Source of the DNA: Firmicutes bacterium UBA5493
GTDB lineage: Bacteria; Bacillota; Limnochordia; Darwinibacteriales; Darwinibacteriaceae
NCBI GenBank assembly: GCA_002424045.1
Contig: DIPH01000042.1
Coordinates: 68,213 to 118,972, forward strand
Length of the DNA stretch: 50,760 bases
Direction of reading: 5' to 3'
Under the pieces are notes generated by a model. It worked only from the letters and a program-made list of their open reading frames with translations, ran no database searches and had not been told where the DNA came from. The position numbers and the translations under genes were made by a program. Each line of letters opens with the position of its first letter. Position 1 is the stretch's first letter. This document shows positions 32,860-41,782 of this stretch, one piece after another.

Positions 32860-33828
32860 CTAGAGAATTTCTTGGTTTACAACATTTTGTGGCCTCCGCC
32901 CTTCTAGGGCAGCTAACACATCACGGACCACCATCTCAACCATTTTGGAGCGGGTTTCCACCCCAGCACTGGCAATATGAGGGGCCAGGACTACATTGGA
33001 CAACTGTGCGAGACCAGGTTTGAGAGCCGGTTCATCTTCAAAAACATCCAGACCTGCTCCATAGATTACTTTCTGTTGCAAGGCTTGAACCAAAGCGGTT
33101 TCGTCCACCACGGGACCCCTAGCCGTATTAATGAGGATAGCGGTGGATTTCATGTTCTCCAGTTCCCGTCGACCAATGAGGTGTTTGGTCTCGGGAGTCA
33201 GTGGACAATGGAGCGACACATAATCCGATTCCCTAAGTAATGTCTCAAGATCAACATATTCCATATTATACTCTCTTTCTACAGTATGAGGAAGCCTGTT
33301 GCGATTATGATAAAGAGTGCGCATATCAAAGCCCAAGGCTCTTTTGGCTACGGCCTGCCCGATGCGACCCGCACCGATTAGTCCTAAGGTCTTCCCGTAT
33401 ACTTCTACACCTAAAAGAAGTTCAGGACCCCAGCCGGTAAACTGGCCACTCCGGGTCATAGTATCCCCTTCGATTACCCTGCGCGCCGTGCTCATTAACA
33501 GGGCCCAGGCAAAATCAGCACTGGCGTTTGTTAAAACATCGGGGGTATTGCAGACCAGGATATTGCGCCTACTTGCCGCGGCAATATCGATGTTATTAAA
33601 ACCTACAGCATAGTTCGCAATGACTTTGAGCTTACTCCCCGCTCGAATTACTTCTGAGTCCATCGGATCCGACAGCATAGAGATCAAGGCGTCCTGGTTT
33701 GATACCGCTTCGATCAGTTCTTCTTTCGTCATATTACGGTCCTTGGGATTCACCGTTACATTACACACGGAACGTAGCTCGTTTAAAGCATGTCCTGGTA
33801 GTTTTCGAGTCACAAACACATTGTACAT
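32860..33828 (-). CDS. D-glycerate dehydrogenase / glyoxylate reductase family protein
   Basis: An NAD(P)-dependent 2-hydroxyacid dehydrogenase. The Rossmann motif GLIGAGRIGQAVAKR, the catalytic Arg in NTARGPVVDE, the Glu in VFEDEPALKPG and the His in LAPHIASAG are all present. Overall it fits the GyaR/GhrB glyoxylate/hydroxypyruvate reductase group, though the exact substrate is inferred. ATG 33828 is chosen because AAAGGAAG lies 7 bases upstream; an in-frame GTG at 33846 is less likely. It is divergent from the ParA-like gene. Confidence 0.87.
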   Translation of the reverse strand: MYNVFVTRKLPGHALNELRSVCNVTVNPKDRNMTKEELIEAVSNQDALISMLSDPMDSEVIRAGSKLKVIANYAVGFNNIDIAAASRRNILVCNTPDVLTNASADFAWALLMSTARRVIEGDTMTRSGQFTGWGPELLLGVEVYGKTLGLIGAGRIGQAVAKRALGFDMRTLYHNRNRLPHTVEREYNMEYVDLETLLRESDYVSLHCPLTPETKHLIGRRELENMKSTAILINTARGPVVDETALVQALQQKVIYGAGLDVFEDEPALKPGLAQLSNVVLAPHIASAGVETRSKMVEMVVRDVLAALEGRRPQNVVNQEIL

Positions 33829-33972
33829 GCACTCACTTCCTTTCACGTAAGTAGTATTCTTGGTGTCCCTTGGAGATCCTTTTCACTGAAAAAAGAGTTA
33901 CGCGTAATCAGGCAGGGTTTAGGTGCATGCCCGTTGAAATATTATCCTAGTAATCGAGGAGAGTGAGCATAC

Positions 33973-34743
33973 GTGGCCCAAGTCTTCGTACTTGCCAACC
34001 AGAAGGGTGGAGTAGGAAAAACCACTTCCACTTATAATCTAGGAGTTGCTCTGGCCGATATGGGCCAAAGGGTGCTGCTTTTGGATCTCGATCCGCAAGG
34101 CGGCTTAACCTATTACGCAGGATTTGAACCAGAGGATCTAGGGAAGACTATTTATCATTGTCTGGTACGGGATCTGCCGCCTAAGGAGATTTTGATCTCC
34201 AACGACTATGGCATCGATTTGCTGCCGGCTAACATTGATCTGTCCCTTGCCGAGTTTCAACTTGTGAATGCCCCTGCTAGGGAACGGAGGATTACTCGCA
34301 TTGTCAATGAGGTTCGAGACGACTATGACTATGTGTTGATTGACAGTCAACCGTCTTTGGGGCTTTTAACAATCAATGCCCTAGCGGCAGCTGACGAAGT
34401 CATTATTCCAGTGTCCTGCGAGTTTTTGAGTATCCGAGGTACACGTGCTCTCTTGAAATTGATTGCGAAGGTGAAGGGGTCTCTAAGTAGTAAGCTGGAG
34501 ATTGCGGGGCTTTTGCCCACGATGTTTGATACTCGTACGCGGCATGGCAGGGAGATTCTAGACCTCCTACGTACAGAGTTTCCTCAGCTCTATTTATTTC
34601 CCCATACCGTTGCTCGAAGCATTCGCTTTGCCGAGAGTACCAAGGCCCGGGCCCCAGTTTTTGAGGCTAAGATCCAGGTACCTGGTGCACTTGCTTATCG
34701 AGAATTGGCGCGGGAGTTAGTTAAGACGAAAAAAAGAATTTAG
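33973..34743 (+). CDS. ParA/Soj family ATPase, no ParB partner nearby
   Basis: A MinD/ParA-type ATPase that may position DNA or a protein cargo. The deviant Walker A motif KGGVGKTT is at residues 11-18 with the preceding Asn-Gln, LLLDLDPQGG follows as Walker A', and DYVLIDSQPSLGLLT is Walker B. The length of 256 residues is typical of chromosomal Soj. There is no parB or parS-like cluster in the window, so it is an orphan ParA. GTG 33973 follows CGAGGAGAGTG. The next gene gltX starts 23 bases later. Confidence 0.88.
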   Translation: MAQVFVLANQKGGVGKTTSTYNLGVALADMGQRVLLLDLDPQGGLTYYAGFEPEDLGKTIYHCLVRDLPPKEILISNDYGIDLLPANIDLSLAEFQLVNAPARERRITRIVNEVRDDYDYVLIDSQPSLGLLTINALAAADEVIIPVSCEFLSIRGTRALLKLIAKVKGSLSSKLEIAGLLPTMFDTRTRHGREILDLLRTEFPQLYLFPHTVARSIRFAESTKARAPVFEAKIQVPGALAYRELARELVKTKKRI

Positions 34744-34766
34744 GTATGTGGGAGGAAGGTTTTTTC

Positions 34767-36245
34767 ATGAGTTCAGTAAGAGTGCGTTTCGCACCGAGTC
34801 CAACGGGTTATCTTCATGTGGGTGGAGCAAGGACAGCCCTGTTTAACTGGCTTTTTGCCAGGCATCATTCTGGTGTGTTTGTTCTACGTATTGAAGATAC
34901 AGATGCGGCTCGTTCCACCGAGGCGGCTACACAGGTAATTTTGGATGCCCTGGAGTACCTAGGGTTAGATTGGGATGAAGGTCCAGGTAGGGGAGGAGAC
35001 TATGGTCCTTATTATCAAAGCCAACGGCTAAATCTATATAAAGAATATGCTGCCACGTTGATTGAGCGGGGTAGGGCGTATGAATGCTACTGTACTCCAG
35101 AAGAGCTCGACCAAAGAAGGCAAGAACAGATGAAGCAGGGAAGAGACACGCGCTATGATGGACGCTGCAGGCATTTGAGTGAGGAAGAAAGGCAGGCTTT
35201 AAAGGCCCAGGGCCGCGTACCTGTCATTCGTTTTGCATCCTTAGAGGAGGGCGAGACCCTAGTTGAGGATTTGGTCCGGGGTACTGTGACATTCGACAAT
35301 ATCACCCAGGTGGACGATTTCGTCATTTTTAAGTCTGATGGCATGCCTACGTACAACTTCGCCGTAGTGGTGGACGATGCTCTCATGAAAATAACCCATG
35401 TTATTCGTGGCGAGGATCACTTGTCCAACACCCCAAAACAGATTCAAATCTATGAGGCCCTAGGTTTTGAACCTCCCAAGTTTGCACATATCCCCATGAT
35501 TCTAGGACCAGACAAGTCTTTGTTGAGCAAACGCCACGGTGCTACCTCCGTAACGCAATTTCAGGACGAAGGTTACTTGGCTTCAGCCATGGTGAACTAC
35601 CTCTCTTTATTGGGTTGGGGTTATGATGATTCTCAAACCATTTTTTCCATCTCTGAGTTGATTGAAAAGTTTAGTATAGGGCGGGTATCCAAAAATCCTG
35701 CTGTTTTTGACATTCAAAAACTAGAATGGATGAATGGCGTCTATATTCGTGAGCTGTCCTTGGACGAACTCTATGAAGCGGCGTTGCCTTATTGGCAAAA
35801 AGCGGGGTTCCTTCCTGAGGAGGTTTCCGCCGAGGTCAAGGAATATGCTTTGAAGATTCTTAAAGAGCTGCAAACTCGTCTCAAGCTTGTGGCTGATGCA
35901 GTGGATTTGGCTCAGTACTTCTTTGTTGATGACTACCCCTATCAGGAGGAAATCGTTCAAAAGATACTGACCAAGCCACAGACAGAGGATATCATGAACT
36001 ACGTCCATGGCGTGATCAAAGATGCTCCGAAGCTGGATGAAGAGTATCTAAAACCACAGTTCCAGGTTGGATTGGAGAAATTTGGCATCAAAATGGGAGG
36101 GCTGATTCAACCGATCCGTGTAGCTTTGACCGGAACCAATGTCAGTCCAGGTATCTATGATGTTTTGGAACTATTGGGGAAAGAGCGAGTTTTAGCCCGT
36201 ATTGAGCGGACACTTGTCATGCTTAGAGAAAAGGAGTTGATCTAA
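34767..36245 (+). CDS. gltX: Glutamyl-tRNA synthetase
   Basis: Charges tRNA-Glu with glutamate, and possibly tRNA-Gln if the organism uses the Gat pathway. The class I signature is FAPSPTGYLHVGGAR at the N-terminus, and the KMSKS-like loop is SLLSKRHG. ATG 34767 follows GGGAGGAAGG by 8 bases; an upstream in-frame GTG... start at 34746 has no such site. The length of 492 residues is normal. The stop TAA shares one base with the ATG of the OsmC gene, so they are co-transcribed. Confidence 0.95.
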   Translation: MSSVRVRFAPSPTGYLHVGGARTALFNWLFARHHSGVFVLRIEDTDAARSTEAATQVILDALEYLGLDWDEGPGRGGDYGPYYQSQRLNLYKEYAATLIERGRAYECYCTPEELDQRRQEQMKQGRDTRYDGRCRHLSEEERQALKAQGRVPVIRFASLEEGETLVEDLVRGTVTFDNITQVDDFVIFKSDGMPTYNFAVVVDDALMKITHVIRGEDHLSNTPKQIQIYEALGFEPPKFAHIPMILGPDKSLLSKRHGATSVTQFQDEGYLASAMVNYLSLLGWGYDDSQTIFSISELIEKFSIGRVSKNPAVFDIQKLEWMNGVYIRELSLDELYEAALPYWQKAGFLPEEVSAEVKEYALKILKELQTRLKLVADAVDLAQYFFVDDYPYQEEIVQKILTKPQTEDIMNYVHGVIKDAPKLDEEYLKPQFQVGLEKFGIKMGGLIQPIRVALTGTNVSPGIYDVLELLGKERVLARIERTLVMLREKELI

Positions 36246-36658
36246 TGCAAGCTAAAGTTAGATGGAACGGTAAGCTCGGTTTTGTTGGTATTTCTGGAAC
36301 GAACCATGCGGTTGTCATGGATGTTTCCAAAGAAAACGGGGGGGACGGAGCTGCAGCAAGCCCTATGGAAATGGTCTTGTTGGGTTTGGCGGGATGTTCT
36401 GGTATCGATGTGGCCCTCATTGTGAAGAAAAAGCGTCTAAATGTACGGGATTTTGAGATTTTTGTCCATGGCGAGCGGGCTGATGAGCACCCCCAAGTGT
36501 TCACTAAAGTGGATATGACCTTTGTGTTCGAGGGCGAAGATCTCAGTCGTAAAGCCTTGGAAGATGCGGTGCGTCTCTCCCTTGATAAGTATTGTTCTGT
36601 GGCGGGAATGGTGAACAAGACAGCCGAGATCGGCTGGACGGTTGAGATCAAAGAGTAG
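36245..36658 (+). CDS. OsmC family protein
   Basis: A dimeric thiol-dependent peroxidase-like protein. The two redox cysteines are in GLAGCSGIDVALI and in KYCSVAGMVNK, at the usual spacing of the OsmC/Ohr family. The middle has the family strand FEIFVHGERADEHPQVFTKV. It is closer to the YhfA-like OsmC group than to Ohr. It sits between gltX and the cobalamin adenosyltransferase gene in one operon. Confidence 0.9.
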   Translation: MQAKVRWNGKLGFVGISGTNHAVVMDVSKENGGDGAAASPMEMVLLGLAGCSGIDVALIVKKKRLNVRDFEIFVHGERADEHPQVFTKVDMTFVFEGEDLSRKALEDAVRLSLDKYCSVAGMVNKTAEIGWTVEIKE

Positions 36659-36667
36659 GAATATGTG

Positions 36668-37198
36668 ATGAAAATTTACACGAAAGCTGGAGACCGGGGC
36701 CTGACCAAGCTTGGTAGTGGTGTTACCGTGCCCAAAAGCCACGAGCTGGTGGAAGCCTACGGTACAGTAGACGAGCTAACGAGTTTTCTTGGTTTGGCAG
36801 TGAGCGAGATCTCAGGTGCTGATGTGGCCGATGATCTTTTGTGGGTGCAAAGGCGGCTCTTTGTAGTAGGTTCTATCCTAGCCGGTGGCCCAGGGGAAGT
36901 GACCATGGACGACGTGAGGTTTCTAGAGGGGATCATTGATAAGCTTAGCATCCAACTGCCGCCCTTACATGACTTTATTTTGCCAGGGGGCACTCGGGAG
37001 GCAAGCCTCCTCCACGTGGCAAGAAGTGTCTGCCGCCGCGCCGAACGGAGGGTTACAAGTGTCAGCCAGGGCATTGATCTTGGAGACGAGAATATCCTGC
37101 CCTTTTTGAACAGGCTTAGTGATTATTTGTTCTGTGCCGCCCGCTTTGTGAATCACAAGGTAGGCGTTCTCGACCAACCTGCAAGTCCTGTCAAGTAA
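36668..37198 (+). CDS. Cob(I)alamin adenosyltransferase, PduO type
   Basis: Transfers adenosine from ATP to cob(I)alamin to form adenosylcobalamin. It begins KIYTKAGDRGLT, the ATP-binding signature of PduO/MMAB enzymes. The C-terminal half has FILPGGTREASLLHVARSVCRRAERR and LPFLNRLSDYLF. The length of 177 residues is normal. ATG 36668 is adjacent to GTG 36665, and AGGA lies before both. Together with the B12-binding radical SAM enzyme at 1620 it shows cobalamin use. Confidence 0.93.
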   Translation: MKIYTKAGDRGLTKLGSGVTVPKSHELVEAYGTVDELTSFLGLAVSEISGADVADDLLWVQRRLFVVGSILAGGPGEVTMDDVRFLEGIIDKLSIQLPPLHDFILPGGTREASLLHVARSVCRRAERRVTSVSQGIDLGDENILPFLNRLSDYLFCAARFVNHKVGVLDQPASPVK

Positions 37199-37215
37199 AA
37201 ATGCACTGAGCGCCC

Positions 37216-37244
37216 TTGCTTTTTCTTGGCGGATGTGGTATATT
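37216..37244 (+). promoter_or_regulatory. Promoter of tRNA-Gln
   Basis: TTGCTT (37216-37221), exactly 17 bases, then TATATT (37239-37244). The tRNA begins 13 bases after the -10. Confidence 0.75.
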
Positions 37245-37256
37245 CGGTAACAGTAA

Positions 37257-37330
37257 TGGGGGATCGTCTAATGGCAGGACGGATGACTCTGACTCATCTA
37301 GTCTAGGTTCGAATCCTAGTCCCCCAGCCA
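37257..37330 (+). tRNA. tRNA-Gln (anticodon CTG)
   Basis: A 74-base cloverleaf with encoded CCA. TGGGGGA pairs with TCCCCCA, the anticodon stem GATGA/TCATC closes CTCTGAC, and the T arm contains GGTTCGAATCC. Confidence 0.97.
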
Positions 37331-37343
37331 ACATGTTGCCTTG

Positions 37344-37371
37344 GCCCCATCGATCCAGATGGGGCTTTTTT
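37344..37371 (+). terminator. Terminator after tRNA-Gln
   Basis: GCCCCATC and GATGGGGC form an 8-base-pair stem around GATCCA, followed by T6. The T run touches the stop codon of the convergent glycosyltransferase gene. Confidence 0.9.
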
Positions 37372-38364
37372 AGGGGAATTTCAAGGCGTTCACATAGACT
37401 TCTGCTGTCCTTTTTGCCATCTGTTCACTAGAAAGATGAACTAAGGAGTACCTGCGGCTCCAATTTTGCAGTTTCTTCAGCCTGTGGGAGGAGCGTAGAA
37501 GGCCTCCTAGGTCGCTTTTCAGGTTCGCATAGGGAAAACGGCCAAGATTTCCACTGAAATCAAAGTCGTGTCGCGTTACGAGTTGTGGTGAGATGATACC
37601 GTCATAGGTTTGCTGCATCAACAGGACGGCATTGCCGCAGCTCATAGCTTCTCGTGCGGTGCGTCCGCAGGCGGCCACGATTCCTGCGTTTTGGAAGTGG
37701 GGGACAAGGTCTGGCTGCCAAGGCTTAAAGATTGTCCCAGGTATACCGGGGTTCCAGTTTGAGATGATGCGAAGGGGACCTTTGACTACCGCTTCATGGG
37801 CTATGGCTAAGTGTCTTAGAGCTTCAATCCGTTTTTTTCTAGCCGTCCAATGTAAATGATGGTTTTTCGGGGGCCCATGCTTACTTCAGGCGGAGCGAAA
37901 ACTTCCGTGTCAACACCGTTGGGAATGGTGACTACGTTTTGGCTAAAGTCTGCGATTTCCCCGGCCACATTGGGTCCGATGGCAATGATTGCACGGGCCA
38001 TGAGCAGCAAGTGGCGATAACGGATCTGGTTAAAACCTAGACCGTGACAGGTGAGAATATAAGGGATGCCCAAGCGAGAAGATAATAGCTGAGCTCTCTG
38101 GAACAGTGTAGAACTCTGGCTATGAATGAGATCAGGCTTTAAGGTGCGGCACTGGCTGACGAGTGTCACAAGGTCTGCTCCCTCAGAAAAAGAGATGTTG
38201 TGCTGATGCAAATAACGGGTATAGTGACTCCAAAATAGCTTGCTGTGGATTGTTCCGAAGGCTATGTGTACCTCAATTCCTAGAATTTGCAGTTGTTTGG
38301 TCAGTTCTAGGACATGGGTGGTTTGACCACTTAAGAAGAAATCAGAGAGAAATAGCACTTTCAT
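37370..38364 (-). CDS. Family 4 glycosyltransferase with reading frame broken at an A7 run (frameshift)
   Basis: A GT-B glycosyltransferase. The N-terminal half begins MKVLFLSDFFLSG behind AAGGAGG, and has LKPDLIHSQS and VVTIPNGVDTEVF. The frame ends at 37816 after a run of seven A. The other half continues in the -1 frame with KRIEALRHLAIAHEAVV, ISNWNPGIPG and the family's GRTAREAMSCGNAVLL. Together they give a normal protein of about 331 residues. The break point reads A AAA AAC in the correct phase for -1 ribosomal slipping, so three readings stand: programmed frameshift, a true mutation, or a homopolymer sequencing error. The unshifted product would be 182 residues. Confidence 0.78.
37831..37837 (-). 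other. Slippery heptamer A AAA AAC at the frame break
   Basis: The minus-strand codons run CTA GAA AAA AAC GGA. The heptamer is in the phase needed for a -1 slip, after which CGG ATT GAA GCT continues the glycosyltransferase. A small stem CTAAG-ACA-CTTAG follows about 12 bases on. Confidence 0.5.
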
Positions 38365-38455
38365 GGACAATCCTCCTTCGTTCCATACTACATACATACT
38401 TTATGCCACGATGAAGAAAGAGTACTTAGAATCTGATTGACTGAGGGGTGTGGTT

Positions 38456-40072
38456 GTGAGCACAGGTATTACGATTGTTATTGGTCTTTTTGGAGGTTTG
38501 GGTCTTTTTCTACTGGGGATTCAAATGTTGGCCGATGGATTGCAGAAAGCGGCCGGAGAACGTATGCGGCGTATTTTAGAGCTCTTTACATCTAAGCCAC
38601 TTAAAGCTGTCTTAACGGGGGCTGCAGTTACAGCTCTCCTACAGTCAAGCTCCACAACTACGGTGATGATTGTCGGTTTTGTTAATTCGGGACTCATGAC
38701 GCTGACCCAAGCAGTGGGCACCATTATGGGGGCTAACATTGGTACCACCATCACAGCTCAAATTGTCTCCTTTAACATCTATAGCTTAGCCTATCCGCTG
38801 ATCGCCTTGGGCGCTTTATTCTACTACTTTTCCAAGAAGAAGATGAAACGCTATGGCGGCATGGGAATCTTGGGCTTTGGTTTATTGCTTCTAGGACTTT
38901 CGACTATGAGTACCTCCGTCAGCCCCGTGAGGGAGTATGAACCATTCTTGCAGCTCTTAGTTACCATAGGTGACCGTCCGATCTTGGGTATTTTGGCTGG
39001 CGCTCTATTTACAGCCGTTGTTCAGAGTTCCAGTGCCACAACGGGTTTGGTCATCGCCTTCTCCTGGCAGGGAATTCTAAGTCTACCCGCGGGTCTAGCC
39101 CTCATCGTCGGCGCTAACCTTGGAACTTGTATTACAGTTGTCTTGGCGTCTCTTAATTCCCCCGTTACGGCAAAACGGGCTGCTCTCAGCCATGTACTTT
39201 TCAATCTTGCTGGTGTGATTTTGTATCTCGTCTTTCGCAGACCCTTCACGAGTTTGATCTTGATGACAGGGGGTACAGTGGCCAGGCAAATTGCCAATGC
39301 CCACACCTTGTTCAATGTGCTTGCGACTTTAATCACCTTTCCGCTCTTGCCTACGTTCGTGAAGCTTGTGACCGCCATCGTTCCTGGTGATCAAGCAGTC
39401 CTCGAAGTCAAACCGAAATTCTTAGATGACCGCTTGATTCATACTCCAGGTGCCCTAATCAGCGCCCAAAAAGAAGCTCTCCGCATGGGTACTTTGGCCG
39501 TAGATATGGTGGAACAGGCGGTGTTAGCCTTTGTGGAGGGCGAGATTGATCATCTTCACGAAATTGAACAGCGGGAAGAGGTCGTTAATTCATTAGAAAC
39601 GGCTATTACGTCATATTTGGCTAAGGCAAATCAACACTCCATGAATGAGAATGAGGCTAGGGAAATCGTTAACCTGATGCACATTGTTAACGATATAGAG
39701 CGCATGGCCGACCACGCCATCAATATCGCGGAGTTAGCCGATGTTAGGACAACGGGTAAACATGAGTTGAGCGAGGCTGCTCGGGATGACTTGCAGAAGA
39801 TGTTTGGTGAGGTAGACCGTATCTCTCGCGCTGTTTTGGAGGCCCTAGGGGATCGGGATGTGGAGAAGGCAACCTGCTTAATTGGTGAAGATGACAAGGT
39901 GGATGATCTAGAAAAGCGCTATCGTTGTAACCATATTGAACGCCTAAACCAGGGGCTTTGCCGCCCAGACGTGGGTGTATTGTTTTTAGATGCAGTGAGT
40001 AACCTAGAGCGGGTTGCAGACCACGCCCATAACATTGCTGAGGCTGTAGCGGATCTTGCGTTTTCTAAATAG
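38456..40072 (+). CDS. Na/Pi cotransporter family protein with PhoU-like domain
   Basis: A sodium-dependent phosphate transporter of the NptA/YjbB kind. Two inverted halves each carry the QSSS motif (LLQSSSTTTVMIVG and VVQSSSATTGLVIA). About eight to nine membrane segments precede a cytoplasmic PhoU-like helical domain (residues ~340-535, with NLMHIVNDIERMADHAINIAE). Such fusions may regulate phosphate export or uptake. GTG 38456 is favoured over 38450 because GAGGGG is 7 bases before it. It lies divergent from the glycosyltransferase. Confidence 0.9.
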   Translation: MSTGITIVIGLFGGLGLFLLGIQMLADGLQKAAGERMRRILELFTSKPLKAVLTGAAVTALLQSSSTTTVMIVGFVNSGLMTLTQAVGTIMGANIGTTITAQIVSFNIYSLAYPLIALGALFYYFSKKKMKRYGGMGILGFGLLLLGLSTMSTSVSPVREYEPFLQLLVTIGDRPILGILAGALFTAVVQSSSATTGLVIAFSWQGILSLPAGLALIVGANLGTCITVVLASLNSPVTAKRAALSHVLFNLAGVILYLVFRRPFTSLILMTGGTVARQIANAHTLFNVLATLITFPLLPTFVKLVTAIVPGDQAVLEVKPKFLDDRLIHTPGALISAQKEALRMGTLAVDMVEQAVLAFVEGEIDHLHEIEQREEVVNSLETAITSYLAKANQHSMNENEAREIVNLMHIVNDIERMADHAINIAELADVRTTGKHELSEAARDDLQKMFGEVDRISRAVLEALGDRDVEKATCLIGEDDKVDDLEKRYRCNHIERLNQGLCRPDVGVLFLDAVSNLERVADHAHNIAEAVADLAFSK

Positions 40073-40152
40073 AGGCCATGCGGTCAGAGCTACCTGTCTT
40101 GGAGCGAATGATTTAGGCGGTAAGAGGTTATTGTACAAGGGGAGGGTGTTAA

Positions 40153-40410
40153 ATGGGAGTATCGGATCAGACGCGTTTGTTTTCGGCTATTGACAAGGAT
40201 AGCGTTGATACCAAAGAGATTTTATCGAGAGTGTGGGCGGCCCTAAAAGAAAAGGGGTACCAACCTTTAGACCAAATTGTGGGTTATCTTGTCTCCGGGG
40301 ATCCTTCGTATATTACGGCCCATGGCGATGCAAGACGTCTCATTCAATCCATCGAACGGAATGATCTTTTAGAAGAAATCGTGGCAGATTATTTCAAAGG
40401 TTTAGCATAG
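40153..40410 (+). CDS. ireB: IreB/ReoM family regulatory phosphoprotein (UPF0297)
   Basis: An 85-residue helical protein that is a substrate of PASTA-domain Ser/Thr kinases. In Listeria its homolog ReoM controls degradation of MurA by ClpCP, and phosphorylation of Thr7 switches it. Here the sequence starts MGVSDQTRLF with Thr at position 7, and VNQIVGYL-like DQIVGYLVSGDPSYI and the DARRLIQSIER helix are conserved. In most Firmicutes ireB precedes ruvX; here it precedes murA by 13 bases. ATG follows GGGGAGGG. Confidence 0.93.
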   Translation: MGVSDQTRLFSAIDKDSVDTKEILSRVWAALKEKGYQPLDQIVGYLVSGDPSYITAHGDARRLIQSIERNDLLEEIVADYFKGLA

Positions 40411-40423
40411 GGAGGGGTAGTCT

Positions 40424-41698
40424 ATGGCTCGGTTGGTTATTGAAGGCGGAAAGCCTCTCCGCGGGTTGGTGGAAATCAGTGGCGCTAAAAATAGTGCACT
40501 TGCCATTATTGTGGCTGCTGCATTGGCCACAGAGGGTGAATGTGTACTTGATAATATCCCTCAAGGAAGTGATATTGGCACCATCTGCCTGATCCTTCAG
40601 GATCTAGGAGTGGGGGTCTGGTTTGATGACCAAGAACGCTTACATATTCGGGGGTCAACCCTCAACAAGCATCAGGCATCCTATGATTTAGTGCGAAAAA
40701 TGCGTGCTTCATTTTATAGTGCAGGCCTGTTATTAGCCCGCATGGGTAAGGCCGAAGTGCCCCTACCGGGTGGCTGTGCCATTGGCTCACGGCCCGTTGA
40801 TTACCATATCAAAGGGTTTAGCCAGATGGGTGCAGATGTCTCCATTGAACATGGTTATATGAAGGCAGAGGCCAGTAAACTCCACGGCGCGCAAATTTAT
40901 GTGAACAGAGCGAGTGTAGGGACGACCATTAACCTAATGATTGCCGCCTCCTTGACTCAGGGAACTACTACGTTAGAGAATGCTGCAAAAGAACCGGAAG
41001 TTGTAGATTTAGCCATCTTCCTCAATGGCATGGGGGCTAAGGTTCGTGGTGCGGGAACGGAAAGCATTCGGATCGAAGGGGTGGAGAGTCTACGAGGAAT
41101 TGAATACTCCATTATCCCTGATCGCATTGAGGCTGGGACGTTTCTCTTTGCGGCCGCCATTACCGGTGGCGAAATACTCATAAAAAGCGTTGTGGCCGAA
41201 CACTTAAGGGTACCTATTGTAAAGTTGGAAGAAGCGGGAGTAACGATTGTCCGGGGAGATAATGAACTCCATGTTACAGCCCCCAATCGTCTAAAACCAG
41301 TGGATGTGGAGACCTTGCCCTATCCTGGTTTCCCCACGGACTTACAGCAACCCCTTGTGGCCTCCATGTGTTTAGCCGAGGGAACTAGCGTAGTTAGGGA
41401 GACGATTTTCGATCGCTTCCGCTACGTAGACGAGCTTCGCAGGATGGGTGCAGATATCAAAATTGAGCAGGGAACAGCTATTATTCGAGGTGTTCCCCAG
41501 CTCACAGGTGCTCCTGTGGAAATCACAGATCTTAGGGCGGGTGCAGCTCTAGCCATAGCTGCGTTAGCGGCGGAAGGCCGAACAGAGCTCTATGGTGTAG
41601 AAATTTTGGACCGGGGATATGAGTACTTTGAAGACAAACTGAAAAAACTTGGGGCTACAATCTATCGAGAAGAGACGAATGGACCAAAAAAGGGCTGA
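40424..41698 (+). CDS. murA: UDP-N-acetylglucosamine 1-carboxyvinyltransferase
   Basis: Transfers enolpyruvate from PEP to UDP-GlcNAc, the first committed step of peptidoglycan synthesis. GGKPLRGLVEISGAKNSAL opens the enzyme, and the catalytic (fosfomycin-binding) Cys118 is in LPGGCAIGSRP. RAGAALAIAALAAEG and the C-terminal RGYEYFEDKLKKLGA are typical. ATG follows GGGAGGGG. It is in an operon with ireB, its likely regulator of stability. Its stop codon lies in the loop of the terminator. Confidence 0.95.
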   Translation: MARLVIEGGKPLRGLVEISGAKNSALAIIVAAALATEGECVLDNIPQGSDIGTICLILQDLGVGVWFDDQERLHIRGSTLNKHQASYDLVRKMRASFYSAGLLLARMGKAEVPLPGGCAIGSRPVDYHIKGFSQMGADVSIEHGYMKAEASKLHGAQIYVNRASVGTTINLMIAASLTQGTTTLENAAKEPEVVDLAIFLNGMGAKVRGAGTESIRIEGVESLRGIEYSIIPDRIEAGTFLFAAAITGGEILIKSVVAEHLRVPIVKLEEAGVTIVRGDNELHVTAPNRLKPVDVETLPYPGFPTDLQQPLVASMCLAEGTSVVRETIFDRFRYVDELRRMGADIKIEQGTAIIRGVPQLTGAPVEITDLRAGAALAIAALAAEGRTELYGVEILDRGYEYFEDKLKKLGATIYREETNGPKKG

Positions 41699-41709
41699 GG
41701 CCCTTTTTT
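41686..41709 (+). terminator. Terminator nested in the end of murA
   Basis: AAAAAAGGGC and GCCCTTTTTT pair over 10 bases around the loop TGAG, in which the murA stop TGA (41696-41698) sits. Confidence 0.88.
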
Positions 41710-41782
41710 GTTGCCTGGCTATACAGGATTTTCCCGAAGGGTAGCAGAAGTCTAGGGCAAGATCGGGGGTGAGGAGCTGTCT

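Noticed and set aside
37199..37256. Search for a cobalamin or TPP riboswitch near the adenosyltransferase and thiamine-binding genes
   Set aside because: The available gaps are too short and lack the conserved box sequences.
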